Part shown: positions 1 to 7,624 of the stretch, one piece after another
Layout of the letters: each line of letters opens with the position of its first letter
Position numbering within the stretch: position 1 is the stretch's first letter
NCBI GenBank assembly: GCA_016721015.1
Contig: JADKJL010000007.1
Span: 143,517-207,516, forward strand
From: Lysobacterales bacterium
GTDB lineage: Bacteria > Pseudomonadota > Gammaproteobacteria > Xanthomonadales > Rhodanobacteraceae
Reading direction: 5' to 3'
Length of the DNA: 64,000 nt
Position numbers and translations under genes: made by a program
Notes under the pieces: generated by a model
What the model saw: only the letters and a program-made list of their open reading frames with translations
Database searches by the model: none
Told to the model about the DNA's origin: nothing

Positions 1-42
1 GCAGGCCATTCGAAAGACCCGCATCGCGGTCGCGGGCGTGGA

Positions 43-1128
43 TCAGGCCAATCCGCTCAACCGCGTTGTCCAGCAATAGCCCGCTGCGACCACGGCACTG
101 AGCAGGAGCACCGCGCCACCCTGATGCAGGGTACCGAGCCAGGCCGGCACCACCCACAGCAAGGTGCAGATTCCAAGCGTCACCTGGATCATCGCCATCA
201 ACGCGAGTGCGTTGCGCGAACGGGTTTGCGCTCGATCACGCGCAAGTCCGCGCATGCGCCACCATGCCCAGAGGGTCACCGTCAGCGTGGTCAAGGCCAG
301 AATCCGGTGCACGAACTGCACCGTCACCGGATTCTCGAAAACATTTCGCCACGCCGGTTGCAGGGCGAACATGTCCGGCGGCACCCAGCGGCCCGCCATG
401 AGCGGAAACGTGTTGTACATCAAGCCGGCACGCAGACCGGCGACGAAGGCGCCAAAGACAATGGTCACGGCGACAAGGCCCAACAGGATCCTGCCCGGCC
501 AGCGCCGCGCCGATTTTTCCGCGGCGTCCCTTGTTCGTGTCAGCAACAGGCCCAGCGCAACCCTGAACATCAGCGCATAGACGATCAGGGCCAGGCTCAG
601 ATGTGCGGCCAGCCGATAGGGGCTCACCCGTGGCACATCGACCAGACCACTCTTGACCATGTACCAGCCGAGATAACCTTGGGCTGCGCCGAGAGCAAGG
701 ATGCCGAGCAGGGGCCAGCGCAAGCGTGATGGAATCGCGCCGCGCAGCCAGAACCACAGCAGCGGCAGCGCAAACCAGAGGCCAAGCAGGCGGGCGAGCA
801 GTCGGTGGAAAAACTCGAACCAGAAGATCACCTTGAAGTCGCCGAGGGCCATGCCCTGGTTGACCTCGGAGTACTGGGGACTGCTCTGATAGCGTGAGAA
901 CTCGGCCTGCCAGGCCGCCTCACCGATCGGCGGCAGCACTCCGCTCACCGGCTTCCAGTCGACAATCGACAGTCCGGATTCGGTCAGCCGGGTCGCGCCG
1001 CCAACCATCACCAGGGTCAGCAAAACGACGCAACAACTCAGCAACCACCAGCCCACCGCGCGCGGTCGTGCTCTACGCTCGGCATTCGGCTTCTGAAATT
1101 GCGCATTTCCCGGCATCACTCGCTCCAA
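43..1128 (-). CDS. ctaA: Heme A synthase (COX15/CtaA family)
   Basis: 361-residue polytopic inner-membrane protein that would convert heme O to heme A. It has the family opening GGATRLTESGLSIVDWKP (about residues 43-60), the EFFHR motif with a His at 108, and three further conserved-type His in HLSL, FVHR and LHQGG contexts, which are the expected heme-binding positions of the two halves of COX15. About eight membrane segments are visible and the length is normal. It is divergent from the heme-copper cluster that starts at 1301 and shares its upstream region. With ctaB inside that cluster, it suggests that the local heme-copper enzymes receive modified heme. Family assignment is firm; the link to a particular enzyme is inference. 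Confidence 0.93.
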   Translation of the reverse strand: MERVMPGNAQFQKPNAERRARPRAVGWWLLSCCVVLLTLVMVGGATRLTESGLSIVDWKPVSGVLPPIGEAAWQAEFSRYQSSPQYSEVNQGMALGDFKVIFWFEFFHRLLARLLGLWFALPLLWFWLRGAIPSRLRWPLLGILALGAAQGYLGWYMVKSGLVDVPRVSPYRLAAHLSLALIVYALMFRVALGLLLTRTRDAAEKSARRWPGRILLGLVAVTIVFGAFVAGLRAGLMYNTFPLMAGRWVPPDMFALQPAWRNVFENPVTVQFVHRILALTTLTVTLWAWWRMRGLARDRAQTRSRNALALMAMIQVTLGICTLLWVVPAWLGTLHQGGAVLLLSAVVAAGYCWTTRLSGLA

Positions 1129-1206
1129 TCAGGGTCCGGCAGGCCGCGCAGGATCACCGACATCGCCGGGATTGTCACCCTCGGCCGGCGGGTATCTCCC
1201 TGCCAC

Positions 1207-1220
1207 TTGATCCAAGTCAT
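1207..1220. promoter_or_regulatory. FNR/DNR-type operator upstream of the heme-copper cluster
   Basis: TTGAT-CCAA-GTCAT, nine of ten matches to the TTGAT-N4-GTCAA form of the FNR/ANR/DNR box. A -10-like TAAATAT lies at 1244-1250. This puts the operator centre about 42 bp before the predicted transcription start, the class II activator geometry. Four similar boxes lie farther along this region. Prediction only. Confidence 0.6.
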
Positions 1221-1300
1221 GGATCGAGTTTGTGAATAGTCCGTAAATATGAGAGACCTGCCAGCTCGGTAGACGGTCAAGCCCCAGGGTGGAGAACTCG

Positions 1301-1456
1301 ATGGACAACACAGAGACAGACGACGAAAAGATTCCGATGATGCAGAAATTGCTCGACAACCCGTTCCTGCTCCTGTTTATCGGCGTGCTGGTTCCGATGG
1401 TGGTCTACATCCTTTGGGGCGTCATCGACATCCTGACCATTCCGCTCGCCAAGTAA
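1301..1456 (+). CDS. Small single-span membrane protein, first gene of the heme-copper cluster
   Basis: 51-residue ORF starting at an ATG with GGAG six bases upstream (1291-1294). It has an acidic N-terminus (MDNTETDDEK), then one hydrophobic helix of about 22 residues (roughly 22-43), then a short tail ending PLAK. It sits 32 bp before the CuA subunit II gene. Small one-helix subunits are known in B-type (ba3) heme-copper enzymes, and its place and shape suggest a similar accessory subunit. No specific family was recognised. Confidence 0.75.
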   Translation: MDNTETDDEKIPMMQKLLDNPFLLLFIGVLVPMVVYILWGVIDILTIPLAK

Positions 1457-1488
1457 GCGCGAACGTTGCATCAATCCGGGGAAAACTC

Positions 1489-2049
1489 ATGAGCGCAATT
1501 TTACCTCCCACCGAGCGGCTCTGGTGGAAACACCCATTGGATCGCGTGGAGGGCACATGGATCGCCATCGCCTTCGTCTGGTGCATGATCATGTTCTTCA
1601 TGATGATCTACTGGCACGCCTACGGTAAGCAGAACCTGTCGACCGAAACCTACAAGACCACGCCGGAGATGTTTGCAGGCAAGGCCCAGGCGGTGGTCGA
1701 CAAGTACACCGTGCGCACCGAAACCGATCTCGAAACACCTGTCGTCGCGCCACCACCGGGCAGTGATGTGTACATGATCGCGCGGCTGTGGAACTTCTGG
1801 CCGATCCTCGAGCTGCAGCAGGGCCAGACCTATCGCCTGCATCTGAGCTCGATGGACTACAACCACGGCTTTTCCCTGCAACCAGCCAACATCAACATCC
1901 AGATCGTGCCGGGTTACGAGCACGTGGTGACCGTCACGCCGAACCAGAGCGGAACCTACTCGGTCGTGTGCAACGAATTCTGCGGGATCGGCCATCACAC
2001 CATGGTCGGACGCATCTATGTCAAGGCGGAGACCGGCAATGTCAAATAA
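1489..2049 (+). CDS. CuA-containing subunit II of a heme-copper enzyme (NorS/CoxB-like)
   Basis: 186 residues from an ATG preceded by GGGGAAAA; a longer reading from 1414 lacks support. There is one N-terminal membrane helix (about residues 20-45) instead of the two of A-type oxidases, then a periplasmic cupredoxin domain. The CuA site is complete: His126 in NHGF, then Cys161, Glu163, Cys165, His169 and Met172 in VCNEFCGIGHHTM. It would take electrons from a soluble donor such as a cytochrome c, or perhaps the HiPIP at 11239, and pass them to the subunit I encoded next. The single-helix form resembles ba3-type and sNOR (NorS) subunits. It overlaps the next gene by 11 bp. Confidence 0.88.
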   Translation: MSAILPPTERLWWKHPLDRVEGTWIAIAFVWCMIMFFMMIYWHAYGKQNLSTETYKTTPEMFAGKAQAVVDKYTVRTETDLETPVVAPPPGSDVYMIARLWNFWPILELQQGQTYRLHLSSMDYNHGFSLQPANINIQIVPGYEHVVTVTPNQSGTYSVVCNEFCGIGHHTMVGRIYVKAETGNVK

Positions 2050-3739
2050 AACCACTTACCGGACCTGCCCCCGCTCGGGACTGCAATTCGAGGCCCAGGC
2101 GGAGAAACTCGTCCTCGCCAACGCCGTTGCGGGCGTCATTTTTCTGCTCATCGGCGGCATCCTCGCCATCGGCGTCGTGCTGACCCGCTGGCCGACCATC
2201 CACTGGCTCGAAGCCAGCACGTTCTATCAGGTACTGACCGCGCACGGTCTCGACATGCTCGTGTTCTGGATCATCTTCTTCGAGATCGCCGTCCTGTATT
2301 TCTGCTCATCGACCCTGCTGCGCTGCCGCATCGCCACGCCAAAAGTGGCCTGGCTCGGGTTCGCGCTGATGGTGATCGGCTCGGTCATGAACAATATCGC
2401 CGTCTATCAAGGCGGCTCCAGCGTGATGATGACCTCCTATGTCCCCATGATGGCGGCGCCCTCGTTCTATCTGGGGCTGATCCTGTTTGCGGTCGGCGCC
2501 TTGATCGGATGTTTCGTGTTCTTCGGCACCCTCGTCGTCGCCAAGCGTGAAAAGACCTACCAGGGTTCGGTTCCGCTGGTCACCTTCGGCGCGATCACGG
2601 CGGCGATCATCGCCGTGTTCACAATTGCCTCGGGCGCGATCATCCTGATCCCGACCTGGATGTTGTCGCTGGGCTGGATCGAGCATGTCGATCCGCTGAT
2701 CTATCGCGTGATCTGGTGGGCGTTCGGCCATTCCTCGCAGCAGATCAACGTCGCCGCGCACATCTCGATCTGGTATTTCGTCGCGGCGGTCGTGTTTGGT
2801 GCCAAGCCGATGTCCGAGCGGGTCAGCCGCGGCGCCTTCCTGCTCTATATCGTGTTCCTGCAGTTGGCCAGTGCGCACCACATCCTCTCCGATCCCGGCA
2901 TGAGCACGGAGTGGAAGGTGCTCAACACCAGCTACTTCATGTACTTCGCCGTACTCGCCTCGATGATCCATGGCCTGACCATTCCGGGCGCAATGGAAGT
3001 GGCGCAGCGCGCCAAGGGCTACAACAAGGGCCTGTTCGAGTGGCTGCGCAAGGCACCGTGGGGCAACCCGTCGTTCTCCGGCGTGTTCATCTCGATCATC
3101 GGCTTCGGTTTCCTCGGTGGCATTTCGGGCGTGATGATGGGCACCGAACAGCTCAACATGATCATCCACAACACGATCTACGTGCCCGGCCATTTCCATG
3201 CCACGGTGGTGGTCGGCACGACGCTGTCGTTCATGGCGTTGACCTACTTCCTGATCCCGGTGCTGTTCAAGCGCGAAATCATCAACCCGGCCCTGGCCAA
3301 GTGGCAGCCGTACCTGTTTGGTTTCTCGATGTACTTCTTCTGCCTGGTCATGATGGGAGCCGGCACGCTCGGTGTCGCGCGACGGCATTGGGACATGGCC
3401 TTCAGCGGCGCGGCACTGGCCTATGAGTGGCCGGGTGCGGCCTACCTGATGATGGGCCTGGTCGGCATCGCCGGCATCTGCGCGATCACCGGCGGTGCGC
3501 TCTACATCTACCTGACTGTCGGCTCGCTGCTCTGGGGCAAACGCGTCGTGCAGACAAAGATCAGCTCGGAGCCGACACCGATCCCGGTCGGGGCGCCTTC
3601 GGCGGCTGCACAGAGCTATGGTTCGCTGGGCTTCGCCGCGCCGGGCACCTTTGTCCTGGCCATGGTGTTCCTAGCTTCGTTCGTCCTCTACTACTTCATC
3701 AACTGGAAGTATCTGTCGACCTTGTGGGGCCTGAGCTGA
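2039..3739 (+). CDS. Heme-copper subunit I without the active-site Tyr, sNOR (NorY)-like
   Basis: 566-residue polytopic protein of the heme-copper superfamily, starting at an ATG that overlaps the subunit II stop. All six metal-ligand His can be placed: His69 (HGLDM) and His387 for low-spin heme, His385 for high-spin heme (GHFH motif), and His231, His280 and His281 for CuB. The position four residues after His231, where A- and B-type oxidases have the cross-linked Tyr, is Gln235 (GHSSQQINVAAH). Lack of that Tyr is a mark of NO reductases, and a CuA partner plus senC fits the sNOR (norSY-senC) type described in ammonia oxidisers. An O2 reductase with Tyr supplied from another helix, as in cbb3, is the main alternative. 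Confidence 0.85.
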   Translation: MSNKTTYRTCPRSGLQFEAQAEKLVLANAVAGVIFLLIGGILAIGVVLTRWPTIHWLEASTFYQVLTAHGLDMLVFWIIFFEIAVLYFCSSTLLRCRIATPKVAWLGFALMVIGSVMNNIAVYQGGSSVMMTSYVPMMAAPSFYLGLILFAVGALIGCFVFFGTLVVAKREKTYQGSVPLVTFGAITAAIIAVFTIASGAIILIPTWMLSLGWIEHVDPLIYRVIWWAFGHSSQQINVAAHISIWYFVAAVVFGAKPMSERVSRGAFLLYIVFLQLASAHHILSDPGMSTEWKVLNTSYFMYFAVLASMIHGLTIPGAMEVAQRAKGYNKGLFEWLRKAPWGNPSFSGVFISIIGFGFLGGISGVMMGTEQLNMIIHNTIYVPGHFHATVVVGTTLSFMALTYFLIPVLFKREIINPALAKWQPYLFGFSMYFFCLVMMGAGTLGVARRHWDMAFSGAALAYEWPGAAYLMMGLVGIAGICAITGGALYIYLTVGSLLWGKRVVQTKISSEPTPIPVGAPSAAAQSYGSLGFAAPGTFVLAMVFLASFVLYYFINWKYLSTLWGLS

Positions 3740-3755
3740 GTTGATTCAGCGCACT

Positions 3756-3785
3756 GTCGCTCCGGATTTTCGGATCCGGAGCGAC
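3756..3785 (+). terminator. Perfect 11-bp hairpin between norY-like gene and ctaB
   Basis: Inverted arms GTCGCTCCGGA (3756-3766) and TCCGGAGCGAC (3775-3785) around an 8-base loop, in the only sizeable gap (86 bp) of the first half of the cluster. No T-run follows, so it is more likely an mRNA-stabilising or processing hairpin, or a weak attenuator, than a classic terminator. Confidence 0.45.
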
Positions 3786-3825
3786 GATCCAAACGAGTGA
3801 CTGCCAAGCAAGAGGTGCATCTGTC

Positions 3826-4716
3826 ATGAATACCGTCTGCGTCACGACAGAGCGATCCGCCGCTGGCATGGTTCGGGAAGTGTTGAGCCTGTTCAAGCTG
3901 CGCATCGGCTTCCTGATCATGGTCACGGCCGTGGTCGGCTATGTGGCGACACCGGGGCATGCCAGTGCGATCCAGGTTCTGGTGATGGCCCTGGCCACCC
4001 TTGTCGCTTCGGCAGCGGCCGGCGCCTTCAATCACTACCACGAGTACCGCAGCGACCGGCTCATGGCGCGCACGCGGGCACGCCCATTTGCGAGCGGTTC
4101 GTTGCCCCATCATGCGGCCTGGCTGGTGCTGTTCGCCGGCATGCTGCTGGCTGCGGTGACCGTGGCCTGGCAGGTGGTCAATCCGCAATCGGCGATCTTC
4201 ATTTTCCTCGGTGCTTTCTTCTACGCAATCATCTACACGGTCTGGCTGAAGCGTCGTAGCTGGACGAACATCGTCATTGGTGGCCTGTCCGGCAGTTTTG
4301 CCGTGCTTGCCGGTGCCGCTGCGGCAGACCCGCAACTCGGGCCGCTGCCCTGGTTGTTCGCCCTCATCCTGTTCCTGTGGACACCGCCGCACTTCTGGAG
4401 CCTCGCAATTGCCAACAGCGAGGACTACGCCGCCGCCGGCATCCCGATGCTGCCGGTCGTGTTCGGGCCGAAGCGCGCCGCCTCGATCGTCTTCGGCAGT
4501 ACCGTCGCCCTGGTCGTCGCCTCGCTGCTGCCGGTCGGATTCGGCGCCGGGCCGGTCTATGCGGTCGGCGCGGCGGCGGGCGGTGCCTGGTTTCTGCACA
4601 AATCCTGGCGTCTGCTGCAGATCCAGAACCGCAAGACCGCAATCGCGAGTTTCCTTGCCTCGCTGGTTCAACTCAATGCCGTACTTGTCGCTGCCTGTGT
4701 GGACGCGATGCTCTAA
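3826..4716 (+). CDS. ctaB: Protoheme IX farnesyltransferase (heme O synthase, UbiA family)
   Basis: 296-residue UbiA-superfamily membrane prenyltransferase that makes heme O from protoheme and farnesyl diphosphate. The first prenyl-binding motif is a CtaB-type variant, NHYHEYRSDRLMARTRARP, and the second conserved loop appears as WTPPHFWSLAI. AGAGG lies upstream of the ATG. Together with ctaA on the other strand it completes the heme O/A branch. Its place within the heme-copper cluster implies dedicated heme supply for one or both catalytic subunits. Confidence 0.93.
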   Translation: MNTVCVTTERSAAGMVREVLSLFKLRIGFLIMVTAVVGYVATPGHASAIQVLVMALATLVASAAAGAFNHYHEYRSDRLMARTRARPFASGSLPHHAAWLVLFAGMLLAAVTVAWQVVNPQSAIFIFLGAFFYAIIYTVWLKRRSWTNIVIGGLSGSFAVLAGAAAADPQLGPLPWLFALILFLWTPPHFWSLAIANSEDYAAAGIPMLPVVFGPKRAASIVFGSTVALVVASLLPVGFGAGPVYAVGAAAGGAWFLHKSWRLLQIQNRKTAIASFLASLVQLNAVLVAACVDAML

Positions 4717-4725
4717 TAGCTGGTC

Positions 4726-5616
4726 ATGCACGATTGCCGATTGAAACTTTCACGGATCCTTGTCGCCGCCGCGTTCACGCTCGGCCTCGGCGGCGTGTGC
4801 GCGCAACCCGTCGAGAACAACAGCAACCGGGTTGCCCCGCCGGCTGTTGAAAAACCGCAGGAAGCCAAGTTCAAGGGACTCGATCAGGAGGCCGCCTTGC
4901 GCGACAGTCTGGCTGTGATCGGCCAGCAACCTGGCGACTACACGATGCGCGACCAGAACGGCGATCCGGTTGCGCTGTCGAAGTTTCGCGGCAAGCCGCT
5001 GCTGGTCAATTTCATCTATACCGGTTGCTTCAAGATCTGCCCGACCAGTTCGCGGGCCCTGCGCAAGGCGGTCAACGCGATGCGCGATCGTTTCGGTGAC
5101 GATCAATTCAATGTGGTCAGCATCGGTTTCGACCAGCCGACCGATTCGCCGATGGCCTTGCGCGAGTTTGCCGCCAAGCAATCGATCAGGGATGCCAACT
5201 GGCGCTTCCTCAGTCCAGCCAAGGTCGATGTCGCCGCGATCTCGCGCAGCTTCGGTTTCAGTTTCATGGCCACGCCCATCGGATTCGACCATACCCTGCA
5301 AGTCAGCGTTCTCGATGCTTCGGGACGCATCGTGCAACAAGTATTTGGCGATGCCTTCGGGCCCGATTCACTCGGCGAGCCGCTGAAGAAGCTGCTCGGT
5401 GGCACGCTGGTCAGCGGCAGTACCTCGTTGACCGACATGCTCTCCAAGGTGCGCATCCTGTGCTCGGTCTACGATCCCGTGACAGGCCGCTATCGGGTCG
5501 ATTATTCCCTCTACATCGAAATTGCGGGCTTCCTGACTTTCGTGCTGATCATGTTCACATTGGCCGTGCAGGAGTGGCGTCGGCATCGGGCGAGGAAGCG
5601 CCAACCGGCCGCATGA
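4726..5616 (+). CDS. senC: SCO1/SenC copper-insertion protein
   Basis: 296 residues with an N-terminal signal-like helix, a thioredoxin-fold domain and an unusual extra C-terminal membrane helix (about 264-283) followed by a basic tail. The copper ligands of SCO proteins are present: Cys101 and Cys105 in TGCFKICP and His189 in FDHT. It would load copper into the CuA site of the subunit II encoded at 1489. A senC gene behind the CuA and subunit I genes is the arrangement of norSY-senC loci. It starts 9 bp after ctaB and overlaps the next gene in ATGA. Confidence 0.92.
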   Translation: MHDCRLKLSRILVAAAFTLGLGGVCAQPVENNSNRVAPPAVEKPQEAKFKGLDQEAALRDSLAVIGQQPGDYTMRDQNGDPVALSKFRGKPLLVNFIYTGCFKICPTSSRALRKAVNAMRDRFGDDQFNVVSIGFDQPTDSPMALREFAAKQSIRDANWRFLSPAKVDVAAISRSFGFSFMATPIGFDHTLQVSVLDASGRIVQQVFGDAFGPDSLGEPLKKLLGGTLVSGSTSLTDMLSKVRILCSVYDPVTGRYRVDYSLYIEIAGFLTFVLIMFTLAVQEWRRHRARKRQPAA

Positions 5617-7124
5617 AAGCGCATGCAATCAGGCGCCTGTGGCAGCGACTGGAAGATTCTCTCGATTTCATTTTCCCGGGTGGCAGCAATCCACTGCGCA
5701 ATCTCGGAGCGATCGCCTGCCTGATGTTCGCCATCCTGCTGCTCAGCGGCATCTATCTGTATGCCGTGTTCGATACCTCGGTACAAGGTGCCTGGCAGTC
5801 GGTGGATGCGCTTTCGCGCGACCAGCCATTCGTCGGTGGCTGGTTGAGAAGCATGCACCGGTACGCCGCGGATGGCTTCATGATCTCGACCATCCTTCAT
5901 CTCGTGCGCGAATGGATTCTGGGCCACCACTCGCGCTTTCGCCGCATGACCTGGCTGACCGGGATTCCACTGCTGGCCTTCATGTACGTGAGCGGGATCG
6001 GCGGCTTCTGGCTCAACTGGGACAGGCTCGGCCAGTACGCGGCCGTGGCCAGCGCCGAGTTGCTCGATGCCTTGCCGCTGATGGCGACGTCACTCAGCCG
6101 CAACTTCCTCAGTGCCGAAGCCGTCGGCGATCGCTTGTTCTCGCTGCTGGTCTTCGTCCACCTTGGCGTACCCCTATTGCTGCTGTTCGGACTCTGGTTC
6201 CATTTGCAGCGGATCACCCGTCCGAAGATTCTGCCGCCACGCTCATTGCTGATCGGTCTGCTCACCAGTCTCGGCATCCTCGCCCTCGCCTTGCCGGTCA
6301 TCAGCGGACCACCGGCTGATCTTTCCCGCGCGGCGACCACGTTGCCACTGGACTGGATCCTGCTGCATCTGCTGCCCTTGGCGGATCTCCTCTCGGCGCG
6401 GCCGACCTGGATCCTGATCGCGGCCATCTTCGCCGTCCTGTTTGCGGTGGCCATGCGCCCTGCCTCTGTCGCGTTGCCGGTCGCCGTGGTCGATGCCGAC
6501 AATTGCAACGGCTGCCGGCGCTGCGTGGAGGATTGCCCGTATTCGGCGATCACCCTCGAGGATCATCCGAACGGCAAGCGCGGACAACAGATCGCGGTGG
6601 TGGCGGCCGAGCGCTGCGCGAGTTGCGGAATCTGCGCGGGCGCCTGTCCATCGGCGACGCCATTTCGCAGTGTCATCGAACTGGTCAACGGCATCGACAT
6701 GCCGCAGCAATCGGTCGACACGCTGCGGCGATCCCTGCTCGATACCCTTGCGGCGGCCAAGACGCCGCAGATCATCGCGTTCGGTTGCGAGCACGGCCTC
6801 GATGTCGAGCATCTCGGCGAAGCGGATGTGACCGGCTACAACCTGCTCTGCATCGGCTTGTTGCCACCTTCGTTCATCGAATACGCGCTGCGTGCCGGTG
6901 CCGCAGGTGTGATAATCAGCGGCTGTGCAGAAGGCGCCTGCGAATTCAGGCTTGGCAACACATGGACAGCGCAGCGCCTGCGCGGTGAACGTGAACCGCA
7001 TTTGCGCCGCAATGTGGCGAGCACGGACTATCGTGTCGTGTTTGCCGGCCACCGCGAGCGCAGCATGCTGACCAAGGCAATCAACGATCTGCGCAGCAAT
7101 GCGGCTACAGGAATCCATCCATGA
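5613..7124 (+). CDS. Cytochrome b / 2x[4Fe-4S] ferredoxin / MvhD-like fusion
   Basis: 503 residues from the ATG in the ATGA overlap with senC; an upstream in-frame reading only shadows senC. Residues 1-285 are a cytochrome b N-terminal module with two His pairs at 14-residue spacing (HRYAADGF...HLVREW and VHLGVP...HLQR), the bis-heme pattern of bc-type cytochrome b. Residues 298-308 and 335-345 hold two CxxCxxCxxxC [4Fe-4S] motifs. The C-terminus has the Cys pattern of the MvhD/FlpD family (Cys392, 413, 438, 443). This would be a membrane electron conduit between Fe-S carriers or quinones and the heme-copper enzymes. I know of no standard name for this architecture. Confidence 0.85.
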   Translation: MKAHAIRRLWQRLEDSLDFIFPGGSNPLRNLGAIACLMFAILLLSGIYLYAVFDTSVQGAWQSVDALSRDQPFVGGWLRSMHRYAADGFMISTILHLVREWILGHHSRFRRMTWLTGIPLLAFMYVSGIGGFWLNWDRLGQYAAVASAELLDALPLMATSLSRNFLSAEAVGDRLFSLLVFVHLGVPLLLLFGLWFHLQRITRPKILPPRSLLIGLLTSLGILALALPVISGPPADLSRAATTLPLDWILLHLLPLADLLSARPTWILIAAIFAVLFAVAMRPASVALPVAVVDADNCNGCRRCVEDCPYSAITLEDHPNGKRGQQIAVVAAERCASCGICAGACPSATPFRSVIELVNGIDMPQQSVDTLRRSLLDTLAAAKTPQIIAFGCEHGLDVEHLGEADVTGYNLLCIGLLPPSFIEYALRAGAAGVIISGCAEGACEFRLGNTWTAQRLRGEREPHLRRNVASTDYRVVFAGHRERSMLTKAINDLRSNAATGIHP

Positions 7125-7624
7125 ACAAATTTGGTGTCTGGCTTGGCCAAGGACTTCTCTATGCGGCGCTGGCCGTCGTCATCGCAATCTTTTCGCGCTG
7201 GCCGGCCTATCAGAACCTTGCTCCGGATCGGGCCCTGATCAAGATCAGCATCAGTCATCAGAGTCAGTTGCTCGGCGATTGCGTCGAACAGAGCCCAGCC
7301 GAACTGGCCAAATTGCCGCCAAACATGCGTGCGCCGAAACGTTGCCCGCGCGAGCGTTCGCCGCTGACCGTCGAGGTCGATGTCGATGGCAAGCTGGCCC
7401 ATCGTCAGGTCGCCAAGCCATCGGGATTGTCCGGTGACGGCGCCGCCGTCGTGTATCGGCGGCTCGAAGTGCCTGCGGGCAAGCATCACATCGAAATCAG
7501 GATGAAGGACAACGCGCGCAGCGAAGGTTTCGACTACACGCGCAGCGAGGATGTCGACCTCGCGCCCGCCGAAATCCTGGTTGTCGATTTCGATGCCGCT
7601 GAACGCCGGATCACCCTGCAATGA
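7121..7624 (+). CDS. Membrane-anchored periplasmic protein of unknown function
   Basis: 167 residues, ATGA overlaps at both ends, so it is translationally tied to the cytochrome b fusion before it and the heme-copper subunit after it. An N-terminal helix (about 8-26) anchors a roughly 140-residue domain that looks beta-rich. It includes two Cys (DCVEQ and RCPRER contexts) that could form a disulfide. No family was recognised. Its fixed place suggests an assembly factor or accessory subunit of the adjacent enzyme; this is inference from context. Confidence 0.8.
   Translation: MNKFGVWLGQGLLYAALAVVIAIFSRWPAYQNLAPDRALIKISISHQSQLLGDCVEQSPAELAKLPPNMRAPKRCPRERSPLTVEVDVDGKLAHRQVAKPSGLSGDGAAVVYRRLEVPAGKHHIEIRMKDNARSEGFDYTRSEDVDLAPAEILVVDFDAAERRITLQ

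Noticed and set aside
124..757. Several open frames opposite ctaA
   Set aside because: They are shadows, rich in Arg, Pro and Ser, without motifs.
1489..3739. Ordinary cytochrome c oxidase subunits II and I
   Set aside because: The single-helix subunit II, Gln in place of the active-site Tyr, and the senC and cytochrome b context fit a NO reductase-type enzyme better; oxidase remains the stated alternative.
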